NCBI RefSeq assembly: GCF_002591975.1
Contig: NZ_NVQE01000021.1
Span: forward strand, 32,404-96,403
Source of the DNA: Mycobacterium neglectum
GTDB lineage: Bacteria; Actinomycetota; Actinomycetes; Mycobacteriales; Mycobacteriaceae
Length of the DNA stretch: 64,000 nt
Direction: 5' to 3'
Part shown: piece after piece, positions 8,455 through 18,968 of the stretch
Layout: the number at the start of each line of letters is the position of its first letter
How positions within the stretch are numbered: position 1 is the stretch's first letter
Notes under the pieces: generated by a model
Database searches by the model: none
Told to the model about the DNA's origin: nothing
What the model saw: only the letters and a program-made list of their open reading frames with translations
Translations under genes and position numbers: made by a program

Positions 8455-8963
8455 TGCGGGCTCCCTGGCGGATCCAGTGCGACGGTGTACGCCGCGGTAC
8501 AGGCCGCAGCGATCGAGCCGAGTAGGCCGGCGCGGTAACCCGACATTTTCGCCGCCAGTCCGGTCGCACTGTCCGCCGACTGACGCAGCGCGGCGATGAC
8601 GTCTTCCGCGGTGGGAGGTTCGGCGGCCTCGGCAGTGGTGGTGGTGGTCGAGGTCGCGGTGGGTGCGTCGGCTCCGCGCATCCTCACTAGTTCGTCGGAC
8701 AGCGCCTGGGCATGGGCCGACCGCTCGGACGCAACCGTGTTCAGCGTCTCCACGGTCGCGCCGCGCACGGCGGCCGCTGCGTCGGTAGCCAGCCGGCTGT
8801 CCGAGCGGGCCCGCTCGAGTTGCGCGGCCAGCTCTTCGACTTCCGGCGACGGTGTCGATGACCCACACGCCGCTGTGGACGCCCCGAGCAGCGCCAACGC
8901 CGCCGCCCCGACCAGGACTCGCCGCCTGCTGACAGTCGGGTTGGGGCTCGGCACGAGCAACAT
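8451..8963 (-). CDS. Tat-type lipoprotein (Rv2843 type)
   Basis: This 170-residue protein begins with a twin-arginine signal (SRRRVLVGAAALALLG) ending in ASTAAC. The cysteine is a likely lipidation site although the -3 residue is Thr instead of the usual Leu. It is followed by a Ser/Pro linker, an alpha-helical segment rich in Ala, Glu and Arg (about residues 45-90, possible coiled coil), a Thr-rich linker, and a final helical stretch SADSATGLAAKMSGYRAG. The ATG at 8963 was chosen because it places the Tat motif near the N-terminus. The family is conserved in mycobacteria beside rimP, and the function is unknown. It is divergent from rimP across 166 nt. Confidence 0.78.
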   Translation of the reverse strand: MLLVPSPNPTVSRRRVLVGAAALALLGASTAACGSSTPSPEVEELAAQLERARSDSRLATDAAAAVRGATVETLNTVASERSAHAQALSDELVRMRGADAPTATSTTTTTAEAAEPPTAEDVIAALRQSADSATGLAAKMSGYRAGLLGSIAAACTAAYTVALDPPGSPQ

Positions 8964-9026
8964 CTTGCCATTGCCGGGACCGTCCACCGCCACCGCGCTT
9001 TTGCCGTTACCACGGCGTCGCTGGCG

Positions 9027-9032
9027 TATCGT
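9027..9032 (+). promoter_or_regulatory. Possible -10 (TATCGT) for the rimP-nusA operon
   Basis: TATCGT lies about 100 nt before the rimP start in the divergent gap. It would give a leader of about 90 nt. It is a single-motif call. Confidence 0.3.
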
Positions 9033-9129
9033 TGATAGGCGGTTCCAGGGTCCTCTGCGATCTTGGTTCCAAGACACATCGCGACACCCGGAACCAGTGT
9101 CGGAGACAACTCAAGATGAGGAGCTCGCC

Positions 9130-9669
9130 GTGACGGAGCGGTCTGCGGGATTACCTTCGCAGAAACAGGTCGTCGAGCTACTTGGCGATGAGTTCGCGCG
9201 CGCAGGCTATGAGATCGAAGACGTGATCATCGACGCGGCCGCACGCCCGCCGCGCATAACAGTGGTGGCCGACGGGGACAACGGCCTTGACCTGGATTCG
9301 GCCGCCGCACTGTCCCGATCCGCATCCGAACTGCTGGACCGTGTCGACGACACGGCCGCGCCGTATGTCCTCGAGGTCACCTCGCCGGGAGTGGACCGGC
9401 CACTGACCACAGAAAAGCATTTCCGGCGCGCCCGAGGTCGCAAGGTCGAGCTGACGCTGTCCGATGGCACCCAATTGACTGGCCGGCTGGGTGAAACCGG
9501 CGGCGGCGTCGTGCGATTGGTAGTGCGCGAAGGTCGTGGTGGGAAGTTGGCGGTGCGGGAGCTGCCGATCGGCAGTGTCGCCAAAGCTGTTGTACAGGTT
9601 GAGTTTTCACCTCCAAATGAGCGTGAGCTGGAGCTGGCCGGTCAATCCGGGAAGGGGGATCCGCGGTGA
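9130..9669 (+). CDS. rimP: Ribosome maturation factor RimP
   Basis: This 179-residue protein is needed to mature the 30S ribosomal subunit. The sequence QKQVVELLGDEFARAGYEIE opens the N-terminal alpha/beta domain. YVLEVTSPGVDRPLTTEKHF is the family hallmark, followed by the SH3-like C-terminal half (GRKVELTLSDGTQLTGRL). GTG at 9130 was chosen because M. tuberculosis RimP begins a few residues before LPSQ. The open frame itself runs much further upstream across the divergent promoter region and cannot be coding there. Its stop overlaps the nusA start in GTGA, so the two are translationally coupled. Confidence 0.93.
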   Translation: MTERSAGLPSQKQVVELLGDEFARAGYEIEDVIIDAAARPPRITVVADGDNGLDLDSAAALSRSASELLDRVDDTAAPYVLEVTSPGVDRPLTTEKHFRRARGRKVELTLSDGTQLTGRLGETGGGVVRLVVREGRGGKLAVRELPIGSVAKAVVQVEFSPPNERELELAGQSGKGDPR

Positions 9670-10667
9670 ACATCGACATGGCGGCATTGCATGCGATCGA
9701 GGCTGACAAAGGAATATCTGTCGACGTCGTCGTCGAAACGATCAAGTCGGCACTGCTGACTGCTTACCGCCACACCGAGGGGCATGAGGCCGACGCACGC
9801 ATCGAGATCGACCGCAAGACCGGCATGGTCCAGGTGCTGGCACGCGAGACCGACGAGGATGGCAACGTCATCTCCGAATGGGATGACACGCCAGAGGGTT
9901 TCGGCCGCATCGCGGCCACCACCGCGCGTCAGGTGATACTGCAGCGGTTGCGCGATGCCGAGAACGAGAAGAACTACGGCGAGTTCTCGGCCCGCGAAGG
10001 CGACATCGTCGCCGGGGTGATCCAGCGCGATGCGCGTGCCAACGCCCGCGGCTTGGTCGTCGTCCGAATGGGCAGTGAGACCAAAGGATCCGAGGGTGTC
10101 ATCCCGTCGGCCGAGCAGGTGCCGGGGGAGCGCTACGAACACGGCGACCGGCTGCGCTGTTACGTCGTCGGCGTCAGTCGGGGTGCCCGCGAACCGTTGA
10201 TCACGTTGTCGCGCACACACCCCAACCTCGTGCGCAAGCTGTTTTCACTTGAGGTCCCCGAGATCGCAGAAGGGTCCGTGGAGATCGTGGCGGTCGCACG
10301 TGAAGCCGGCCACCGTTCGAAAATCGCGGTGATGTCACGGGTGGCGGGGCTCAACGCCAAAGGCGCCTGCATCGGACCCATGGGCCAGCGTGTGCGCAAT
10401 GTGATGAGTGAACTGTCCGGCGAGAAGATCGACATCATCGACTTCGATCCCGATCCGGCGAAGTTCGTTGCCAACGCCCTATCCCCGGCCAAGGTGGTGT
10501 CGGTGAGCGTCATCGACGAGGCTGCCCGCGCCGCGCGCGTCGTCGTGCCGGATTTCCAGCTGTCCCTCGCGATCGGCAAGGAGGGCCAAAACGCCCGGCT
10601 CGCGGCCCGGTTGACCGGCTGGCGCATCGACATCCGCAGTGATGCGGAGGCCATACCGACCGGGTGA
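9666..10667 (+). CDS. nusA: Transcription elongation/termination factor NusA
   Basis: This 333-residue RNA-polymerase-binding factor controls pausing, termination and antitermination. The domain order is the NusA N-terminal domain (MNIDMAALHAIEADKGISVD, residues 1 to about 115), then S1 (EGDIVAGVIQRDARANARGL), then KH1 (GHRSKIAVMSR, GPMGQRVRNVMSEL) and KH2 (LAIGKEGQNARLAARLTGWR). It ends soon after KH2, so like other actinobacterial NusA it lacks the C-terminal acidic repeats of E. coli. It starts with GTG, overlapping rimP by 4 nt. Neighbours rimP, ylxR and infB form the conserved nusA-infB operon. Confidence 0.95.
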   Translation: MNIDMAALHAIEADKGISVDVVVETIKSALLTAYRHTEGHEADARIEIDRKTGMVQVLARETDEDGNVISEWDDTPEGFGRIAATTARQVILQRLRDAENEKNYGEFSAREGDIVAGVIQRDARANARGLVVVRMGSETKGSEGVIPSAEQVPGERYEHGDRLRCYVVGVSRGAREPLITLSRTHPNLVRKLFSLEVPEIAEGSVEIVAVAREAGHRSKIAVMSRVAGLNAKGACIGPMGQRVRNVMSELSGEKIDIIDFDPDPAKFVANALSPAKVVSVSVIDEAARAARVVVPDFQLSLAIGKEGQNARLAARLTGWRIDIRSDAEAIPTG

Positions 10668-10740
10668 GGAGTTGTCAACGCGCCGTCCACGCCGACAGAT
10701 CGGCACGGACGGTCATTTAGGCGCAACGACCAGGTATGGC

Positions 10741-10746
10741 TAGACT
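10741..10746 (+). promoter_or_regulatory. -10 element of ylxR (TAGACT)
   Basis: TAGACT ends 5 nt before the GTG of ylxR. This predicts an internal, leaderless promoter in the nusA-infB operon driving ylxR-infB-rbfA. Confidence 0.5.
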
Positions 10747-10751
10747 GAACC

Positions 10752-11144
10752 GTGATCCAGCGCGAGACTTCGGCTGCTGAGGCTCGACCCGCGACAGACG
10801 TCCCTAAAGGACCAGTCCGGACGTGTGTCGGCTGCCGGAAGCGAGAGCTGGCCGTCGAACTGCTGCGTGTGGTCGCTGCGGACGGCGGGAATGGCCGGAG
10901 GGCCGTGACCGTTGACACCGCCAGAAAACTGCCGGGGCGGGGTGCCTGGTTGCATCTCGATCCGCAGTGTCTAGACGCAGCAATTCGACGGCAGGCATTC
11001 GTCCGAGCGTTGCGGATCACCGGTTCACCGGACACCACCGCGGTGTTAGAGCACTTAAGCGCAGTTCGAGGCGCTCAAGGGCTCGCCCACCAAGGCAACA
11101 AGACAGGTAGCGAAGAACATGAGCACACCGTGAAGTCTCGATGA
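10752..11144 (+). CDS. ylxR: YlxR family RNA-binding protein
   Basis: This small basic protein of 130 residues has the YlxR signature RTCVGCRKRELAVELLRVV near residue 25 and GRGAWLHLDPQC about 45 residues later. In other bacteria YlxR binds RNA or nucleoid DNA and RNase P, and is always encoded between nusA and infB, as here. The last 30 residues are hydrophilic and not conserved. GTG at 10752 sits right behind a -10 hexamer without a Shine-Dalgarno, consistent with leaderless translation. Confidence 0.9.
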   Translation: MIQRETSAAEARPATDVPKGPVRTCVGCRKRELAVELLRVVAADGGNGRRAVTVDTARKLPGRGAWLHLDPQCLDAAIRRQAFVRALRITGSPDTTAVLEHLSAVRGAQGLAHQGNKTGSEEHEHTVKSR

Positions 11145-11211
11145 CCATGCGTCATAGCTAACCCGAGGCGCGGCGCCAACCACCGCTGCCGCCTCCTAGA
11201 CAGGAGTTGTA

Positions 11212-13917
<2,706 letters not shown>

Positions 13918-13964
13918 GCGCGTGGCAGCGATGAGCCTCTCGGGCGAAGAGCGGACGGTCGGGC

Positions 13965-14480
13965 ATGCCTGACCCGGCACGGGCACGGCGGCTGGCCAAG
14001 CGCATCGCGACCATCGTCGCCTCGGCGATCGAGTTCGAGATCAAGGACCCGCGGCTGACCGGACTGACGATCACCGACGCCAAAGTCACCGGTGACCTGC
14101 ACGATGCGACGCTTTTCTACACGGTGTTCGGTCGCAGTCTCGACGAAGAGCCCGACTATGCGGGGGCGGCGGCTGCGCTCGACAGCGCCAAAGGTGTGCT
14201 GCGTACGCGGGTGGGTGCCGCGCTGGGCGTGCGGTTCACTCCGACACTGGCGTTCGAACGTGACACCGTCCCGGACGTGGCAGACCGGATGGAGGAGCTC
14301 CTAGCTCGGGCAAAGGCCGCGGATGAGGATTTGGCGAGAGTTCGTGAAGGTGCCCAGCACGCAGGCGATGCCGACCCGTACCGTGTAGACGGGGCGCAGG
14401 CTACGGAAACACTCGCGGGGGACCGAGACGACGAGTTCGACGCTGAGGACACCGGTGACCGCGATCGACAAAGCGACTGA
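13965..14480 (+). CDS. rbfA: Ribosome-binding factor A
   Basis: This 171-residue protein binds the 30S subunit during late maturation and cold adaptation. The single KH-like domain fills the first 115 residues (RRLAKRIATIVASAIEFEIKD, then DPRLTGLTITDAKVTGDL, then LRTRVGAALGVRFTPTLAFERD). The acidic C-terminal tail of about 50 residues (DRDDEFDAEDTGDRDRQSD) is unstructured, as in M. tuberculosis. It ends 26 nt inside the following nrnA gene, a long overlap that implies coupling. Start ATG lies 47 nt after infB. Confidence 0.92.
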   Translation: MPDPARARRLAKRIATIVASAIEFEIKDPRLTGLTITDAKVTGDLHDATLFYTVFGRSLDEEPDYAGAAAALDSAKGVLRTRVGAALGVRFTPTLAFERDTVPDVADRMEELLARAKAADEDLARVREGAQHAGDADPYRVDGAQATETLAGDRDDEFDAEDTGDRDRQSD

Positions 14481-15453
14481 CACACCAATCGCGGGCGATC
14501 GTGTCGACGCCCGCGCCGCCGCCGACCTGCTGTCCGCCGCGCAGAGCGTCAGCGTCGTGTGCCACGTCTTTCCCGACGCCGACACGCTCGGCTCCGGACT
14601 GGCGCTGGCGCTGGTACTCGACCATGCGGGCAAGAGCGTTGAGGTCAGCTTCGCGGCACCTGCGAACCTGCCCGAATCGCTTCAGTCGCTGCCCGGTGCG
14701 CACCTGCTCGTCACGCCCGACGCGATGCGCCGGGACGCCGATCTGGTGGTGACCGTCGACATTCCCAGCGTCAATCGGTTGGGTGCGCTGCGCGAGCTCG
14801 CCGATCCCGACCGTGAAGTGTTGGTCATCGACCACCACGCCTCCAACCAGCTGTTCGGCACCGCCAACTTCGTCGATCCGTCAGCCGACTCCACCACGAT
14901 GCTGGTGGCCGAACTCCTCGACGCGTGGGGCAAGCCGATCGACCTCGGCGTCGCGCACTGTCTGTACGCCGGGCTGACCACCGATACGGGCTCGTTCCGC
15001 TGGGCCAGCGCCCGCGCACACCGGCTGGCGGGCCGGCTTGTCGACCTCGGCGTCGACAATGCGTCGATCAGCCGGGCGCTACTGGACAGCCACCCCTTCG
15101 CGTGGCTGCCGATGCTGTCGCGCGTGCTGGCCTCGGCGCAGCTGGTTGCCGACGCCGCCGATGGTCGAGGTCTGGTGTATGCCGTTGTGGGACACGAGGA
15201 ATGGCAGAACGCACGGCCCGAGGAAGTCGAGAGCATCGTCGATATCGTGCGCACCACCCAACAGGCTGAGGTGGCGGCGGTCTTCAAGGAGATCGAGCCA
15301 GCGCACTGGTCGGTCTCGATGCGCTCGAAGTCCTACGACCTGGCCACCCTCGCCAGCACATTCGGCGGGGGCGGGCACCTGCTGGCCGCCGGCTACTCGG
15401 CGACCGGATCTGCCCACGATGTCGTTCAGGCGCTCCGCGAGGCCCTCCGCTGA
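14455..15453 (+). CDS. nrnA: Bifunctional nanoRNase / pAp phosphatase (DHH family)
   Basis: This 332-residue phosphoesterase degrades 2-5 nt RNAs. In mycobacteria the ortholog (Rv2837c) also acts on pAp and cyclic dinucleotides. The DHH domain shows HVFPDADTLGSGLAL, VDIPSVNRL, LVIDHHASN and GLTTDTGSFRW, the metal ligands of the active site. The DHHA1 domain at the C-terminus has FGGGGHLLAAGYSATG. GTG at 14455 lies within rbfA. The pairing with rbfA and the following MATE gene is conserved in mycobacteria. Together with gpsI and RNase J it gives this window three RNA-turnover enzymes. Confidence 0.93.
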   Translation: MTAIDKATDTPIAGDRVDARAAADLLSAAQSVSVVCHVFPDADTLGSGLALALVLDHAGKSVEVSFAAPANLPESLQSLPGAHLLVTPDAMRRDADLVVTVDIPSVNRLGALRELADPDREVLVIDHHASNQLFGTANFVDPSADSTTMLVAELLDAWGKPIDLGVAHCLYAGLTTDTGSFRWASARAHRLAGRLVDLGVDNASISRALLDSHPFAWLPMLSRVLASAQLVADAADGRGLVYAVVGHEEWQNARPEEVESIVDIVRTTQQAEVAAVFKEIEPAHWSVSMRSKSYDLATLASTFGGGGHLLAAGYSATGSAHDVVQALREALR

Positions 15454-15486
15454 TTCCGTCTGCCCGCGCCTTCATCAGCCGGCACC

Positions 15487-16830
15487 TTGCCTGAACCGGC
15501 CGAAGGCCCAGCGGCCCCGACTGCAACCGGCCGCCGCATCGCCGGGCTGGCGCTACCCGCCCTCGGGGTGCTGGCCGCAGAGCCGATCTATCTACTCTTC
15601 GACATCGCCATCGTCGGCCGGCTTGGTGCTCTGCCGTTGGCCGGCCTGGCGATCGGCGGGCTGATCCTGGCCACGCTCAGCTCGCAGATGACGTTCCTGT
15701 CCTACGGCACCACCGCCCGCTCGGCGCGGTTCTTCGGCGCGGGTGACCGTCCGTCGGCGGTCGGCGAGGGCCTGCAGGCCACCTGGCTGGCGCTGGGTTT
15801 GGGCGCGCTGATCGTCATCGTCGTCCAGGCCGCGGCCGTCCCGCTGGTGTCCGCACTGGCTGGCGCTTCTGAGGGCGGTGAGATCGCCGACGAGGCGTTG
15901 CCGTGGGTTCGGATCGCGATCTTCGGGGTGCCGGCGATTCTCATCTCGGCGGCGGGCAACGGCTGGATGCGCGGCGTGCAGGACACCGTGCGCCCGCTGC
16001 GTTATGTCGTCACGGGTTTCGCGCTGTCGGCGGTGCTCTGCCCGCTGCTGGTGTACGGCTGGCTGGGCATGCCGCGGCTCGGGCTGGAAGGCTCGGCCGT
16101 CGCGAACCTCATCGGGCAGTGGCTCGCCGCATTGTTTTTCCTGCGCGCGCTGGTCGTTGAGCGGGTGTCGTGGCGGATCGAGCCGACGGTGCTGCGGGAA
16201 CAGGTCGTGCTCGGCCGCGATCTGTTGTTGCGCACCTTGGCGTTTCAAGCCTGCTTTGTTTCGGCGGGGGCCGTCGCCGCCCGCTTCGGCGCTGCCGCGG
16301 TCGCGGCGCATCAGGTGGTGCTGCAACTGTGGAATTTCCTCGCCCTGGTGCTGGACTCGCTCGCCATCGCTGCGCAGTCATTGGTGGGCGCCGCGCTCGG
16401 CGCGGGCCAACTTTCCCACGCGAAGTCGGTGGCATGGCGAGTCACCATCTTCTCGACGCTGGCCTCCGGCTTGCTGGCAGGCGTGTTCGCGGTCGGCGCC
16501 TCGGTGATCCCGAGCGTGTTCACCGACGACCGCTCGGTGCTCGACGCGATCGGCATCCCGTGGTGGTTCATGGTTGCTCAATTGCCGGTCGCCGGAATCG
16601 TTTTCGCGCTCGACGGGGTCCTTCTGGGCGCCGGCGACGCCAAGTTCATGCGCAACGCCACGCTGATCAGCGCGCTCGTCGGGTTCCTGCCGTTGATCTG
16701 GTTGTCGTTGGCGTACGGCTGGGGCCTGCTGGGCATCTGGGCCGGATTGTCGACCTTCATGGTGCTGCGGTTGGTGTTCGTCGGCTGGCGGGCATTCTCC
16801 GGTCGCTGGCTGGTGCCGGGCACCGCCTAG
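15487..16830 (+). CDS. dinF: MATE-family efflux protein DinF
   Basis: This 447-residue integral membrane protein of the multidrug/oligosaccharidyl-lipid/polysaccharide superfamily has about 12 hydrophobic segments. The start region RRIAGLALPALGVLAAEPIYLLFDIAIVGRLG is diagnostic of DinF-type MATE carriers (displayed here as consecutive short motifs RRIAGLALPALG and EPIYLLFDIAIVGRLG). The start is a TTG. No ATG or GTG exists in frame between it and the nrnA stop, and the M. tuberculosis homolog begins at the same place relative to the first helix. It is probably a Na+ or H+ coupled exporter. It lies 33 nt after nrnA. Confidence 0.87.
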   Translation: MPEPAEGPAAPTATGRRIAGLALPALGVLAAEPIYLLFDIAIVGRLGALPLAGLAIGGLILATLSSQMTFLSYGTTARSARFFGAGDRPSAVGEGLQATWLALGLGALIVIVVQAAAVPLVSALAGASEGGEIADEALPWVRIAIFGVPAILISAAGNGWMRGVQDTVRPLRYVVTGFALSAVLCPLLVYGWLGMPRLGLEGSAVANLIGQWLAALFFLRALVVERVSWRIEPTVLREQVVLGRDLLLRTLAFQACFVSAGAVAARFGAAAVAAHQVVLQLWNFLALVLDSLAIAAQSLVGAALGAGQLSHAKSVAWRVTIFSTLASGLLAGVFAVGASVIPSVFTDDRSVLDAIGIPWWFMVAQLPVAGIVFALDGVLLGAGDAKFMRNATLISALVGFLPLIWLSLAYGWGLLGIWAGLSTFMVLRLVFVGWRAFSGRWLVPGTA

Positions 16831-16833
16831 GCT
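16828..16833 (+). promoter_or_regulatory. -10 element (TAGGCT) for the secreted protein gene
   Basis: TAGGCT overlaps the TAG stop of dinF and ends 6 nt before the ATG at 16840. Leaderless start predicted. Confidence 0.5.
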
Positions 16834-16839
16834 CAACTC

Positions 16840-17289
16840 ATGAAGCGGTCCGCATACCTCTTTGCCGTCGTGGCTTGGGCAAGCCTTGTCGCGGCACCGT
16901 CCTCGATGGCCGATCCGACCGTTGGCACCGCCGTCTACGTGCAGCTCCGTCAGTCCTTCGTAGCGGTCGACGACGCCGACCAGTGCGTCGGCACGGCAGC
17001 ACTCGGGCCTATTCGTCGAGGATCCTCGGTGCTTCTCTCCGACGGCGCCACCATGGCCGAGGCCGTCGCCGTCGGTCAGTTCTTCCGCTCCAGGCTCTCC
17101 GACGGCGTCTGCGAGGCGCTCTACATCACCAGCGCCCCCGTGATGCCGACGTTCAACGTCCAGTTCGCCGGTCCCGGCGGCGAGCTGAGTCCGACGTTCG
17201 GTCCGACCCCAGCCGAGCCTGTCACCTATCAGCCCGGGATCGAGCAAGTGGTCCGCGTCGACATCGACGTCCCACCGCCCAGCCCCTGA
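16840..17289 (+). CDS. Small secreted protein of unknown function
   Basis: This 149-residue protein has a classic Sec signal peptide (MKRSAYLFAVVAWASLVAAP, cleavage likely after SMA at about residue 24). The mature part is about 125 residues, has two cysteines (in DQCVGT and DGVCEA) that could form a disulfide, and ends with a Pro-rich tail DVPPPSP. I do not recognise the family. The mature sequence is beta-rich with alternating hydrophobics (YVQLRQSFVAVDD, VMPTFNVQF). It likely acts outside the cytoplasmic membrane. The gene stands alone between dinF and a convergent methyltransferase. Confidence 0.75.
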   Translation: MKRSAYLFAVVAWASLVAAPSSMADPTVGTAVYVQLRQSFVAVDDADQCVGTAALGPIRRGSSVLLSDGATMAEAVAVGQFFRSRLSDGVCEALYITSAPVMPTFNVQFAGPGGELSPTFGPTPAEPVTYQPGIEQVVRVDIDVPPPSP

Positions 17290-17294
17290 TGCGA

Positions 17295-17337
17295 TTCGGT
17301 GCGCGAACCGCCCGTGGCGGTCGATACGCGCGCCGGA
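17295..17337. terminator. Nested hairpin between convergent genes
   Basis: The outer arm TTCGGTGCGCG (17295-17305) pairs with CGCGCGCCGGA (17327-17337) over 11 bp including two G-U pairs. The inner ACCGCC (17307-17312) pairs with GGCGGT (17316-17321) around CGT. It lies between two converging stop codons and resembles the elements at 4567 and 54939. Confidence 0.55.
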
Positions 17338-17342
17338 TTCGC

Positions 17343-17909
17343 TTACGTAGCCACACGTGCGATGACGGTCCAGCCGAACTCGTTGGTGCGCACGTTCACA
17401 CCGGTGAAACCTGCTGCCTCCAGCCGGGACGGCAGTGTCGACGGGTCGACCGGGTTGTAGGTGTCGCCTTCGTGATGCGCCTCGAGCTCGTCGCTGGCCA
17501 GACTGTCGCTGGCAACCAGCGGCGCGCCTGGCCGCAGCACGCGGGCGACTTCCGCGAACAGGCGGTCCTGCAACTCGACGGTAGGAACATGATGCAGCAT
17601 CGTGAAACATGCTGCGCCGGTGAAGCGATCGTCCCCATACGTCAGCGCCGTCGCATCGCCGCGCACGATCTCCACGCTGGCCGCGTCGGCGAACCGTTCG
17701 CCGAGCATCGCCGCAAGGTCTTCGTCGATTTCGACCGACGTCAGCCGCGGCACCGACTCGCTCAGCACATCGGTGGTGGCCCCGTACCCGGGCCCGACCT
17801 CCAGAACGTCGTCGCCGAGGTCCGTGTGGCCTAACGCCCACGGCAAGATGACCTCGCGGATCATCTGGCGCCACTCCTCGCTGCCGCAGCGCTCGTGCGC
17901 CTCGTTCAC
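17343..17909 (-). CDS. SAM-dependent methyltransferase (class I)
   Basis: This 188-residue protein has the Rossmann-type methyltransferase motif I VLEVGPGYGATTDVL (about residues 35-49), the acidic end of strand 2 VEIDEDL, and the motif TMLHHVPTVELQDRL of the UbiE/COQ5-like Methyltransf_11 family. The substrate is unknown. Its ATG overlaps the stop of echA16 (ATGA), so the two form a coupled operon and the methyltransferase may act on a lipid or acyl product, but this is only inference. Confidence 0.85.
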   Translation of the reverse strand: MNEAHERCGSEEWRQMIREVILPWALGHTDLGDDVLEVGPGYGATTDVLSESVPRLTSVEIDEDLAAMLGERFADAASVEIVRGDATALTYGDDRFTGAACFTMLHHVPTVELQDRLFAEVARVLRPGAPLVASDSLASDELEAHHEGDTYNPVDPSTLPSRLEAAGFTGVNVRTNEFGWTVIARVAT

Positions 17910-18664
17910 CGGACCTGGGCCCGTCCGCGTTCGAATACGGCGGCGCGACTCGCTGCGATGTCATCACCGCTGGCCGTGCGCATCCAATCGAGAGCCGACT
18001 CGGCCTCGATCGACAGACCTTCGGCGGTGCCCGCCTCGTCGATCCGGTGATATGACGCCAGCAGAGCGCGTACCGCTTTCTGGTTGTTGCCGACGATCGA
18101 CGCCGCTATCCGGCGTGCGGTCGGGATCAGTTCGTCGTGCGGCACGACCTCGGTGACCAGCCCCGCCCGCAGCGCCTCGGCGGCCGAGAGGTAGTCGCCG
18201 GTCATGCTCATCCGGCGGGCCATACCGACGCCGACCTTCTGCGGCAGCCGCACCGACAGTCCCCAGGTGGGCATCAGGCCGACCCGGGCGTGGGTGTCGG
18301 CGAACCGGGCGTTCTCCGAGGCGATCAGGATGTCGCAGTACAGCGCCAGTTCCAGCCCGCCGGTCACCGCCGCGCCGTTGATCGCGCCGATCACCGGTTT
18401 GGTCATCGCCGGCCATTTCGGCGAGATATCAGGCAGCTCGGTGGAGTCGCCGAGTTCCTTGAGGTCCAGTCCCGCGCAGAACACTGGATCGGTCCCGGTG
18501 AAGATGACGACGTCGACGTCATCGGCGGCCTCGGCATCGCGAAGCGCATCGAAGAACTGCGTGCGAAGCGCCGACGACAGGGCGTTGCGGGACTGCGGAC
18601 GATTCAGCGTCAGCGTCCGAACCCGATCCTTGGTGTCGATCAGCAGCACATGGTCGTTCGTCAT
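17906..18664 (-). CDS. echA16: Enoyl-CoA hydratase/isomerase family protein EchA16
   Basis: This 252-residue crotonase-fold protein has the oxyanion-hole segments DPVFCAGLDLKEL and GAAVTGGLELALYCD. The first catalytic glutamate of crotonases is present in GGLELA. The second one, expected in the segment FADTHARVGLMPTWG, is replaced by His or another residue, so plain enoyl-CoA hydration may not be its reaction. The C-terminus AVFERGRAQVR matches EchA16 (Rv2831) of M. tuberculosis. It is divergent from the DUF2277 gene with overlapping -10 elements and coupled to the methyltransferase downstream. Confidence 0.88.
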   Translation of the reverse strand: MTNDHVLLIDTKDRVRTLTLNRPQSRNALSSALRTQFFDALRDAEAADDVDVVIFTGTDPVFCAGLDLKELGDSTELPDISPKWPAMTKPVIGAINGAAVTGGLELALYCDILIASENARFADTHARVGLMPTWGLSVRLPQKVGVGMARRMSMTGDYLSAAEALRAGLVTEVVPHDELIPTARRIAASIVGNNQKAVRALLASYHRIDEAGTAEGLSIEAESALDWMRTASGDDIAASRAAVFERGRAQVR

Positions 18665-18670
18665 GGCCCC

Positions 18671-18676
18671 AACCTA
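18671..18676 (-). promoter_or_regulatory. -10 element of echA16 (TAGGTT on the minus strand)
   Basis: TAGGTT (read on the minus strand) ends 6 nt before the echA16 ATG. It shares two base pairs with the plus-strand -10 of the DUF2277 gene. Confidence 0.5.
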
Positions 18677-18680
18677 TCGT
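18675..18680 (+). promoter_or_regulatory. -10 element of the DUF2277 gene (TATCGT)
   Basis: TATCGT ends 6 nt before the ATG at 18687. The two divergent starts are only 22 nt apart, so both messages would be leaderless. Confidence 0.45.
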
Positions 18681-18686
18681 GGAGTC

Positions 18687-18968
18687 ATGTGCCGAAACAT
18701 CACCGAGCTGCGTGGCCTCGAACCGGCGGCCACCGCAGAGGAAATCGAGGCGGCCTCGCGTCAGTACGTCCGCAAGGTCAGCGGCATCACGCGGCCGTCA
18801 GGTGCGAACGTCGCGGCCTTCGAGGAGGCGGTCACCGAGGTCACCGAGATCACCACCAGGCTGCTGGCCAGTCTGGCGCCTCGTCGTCAGCCACCGAAGA
18901 CCGTTCCGCCGTTGCGGCGTCCCGAGGTGCGGGCGCGCATCGAGGCCCGAGCCGCTGGCACCGGGTGA
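18687..18968 (+). CDS. DUF2277 family small protein
   Basis: This 93-residue protein starts MCRNITELRGLEPAATAEEI, the hallmark of DUF2277 (a short conserved N-terminus MCRNI followed by a helical domain with YVRKVSG). The rest is Arg/Pro-rich. The family is widespread in actinobacteria and its function is unknown. The ATG at 18687 was chosen because the family always begins with MCRNI. The much longer open frame that runs through it from upstream is not coding. Its stop overlaps the GTG of the DUF1802 gene (GTGA). Confidence 0.85.
   Translation: MCRNITELRGLEPAATAEEIEAASRQYVRKVSGITRPSGANVAAFEEAVTEVTEITTRLLASLAPRRQPPKTVPPLRRPEVRARIEARAAGTG

Noticed and set aside
8596..9129. N-terminal extension of rimP by 178 codons
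   Set aside because: It would overlap the divergent lipoprotein gene and its promoter, and no RimP has such an extension.
16170..17834. 554-codon plus-strand open frame through dinF end, the secreted protein and methyltransferase
   Set aside because: It spans genes on both strands and a hairpin region. Arg-rich, no motif.
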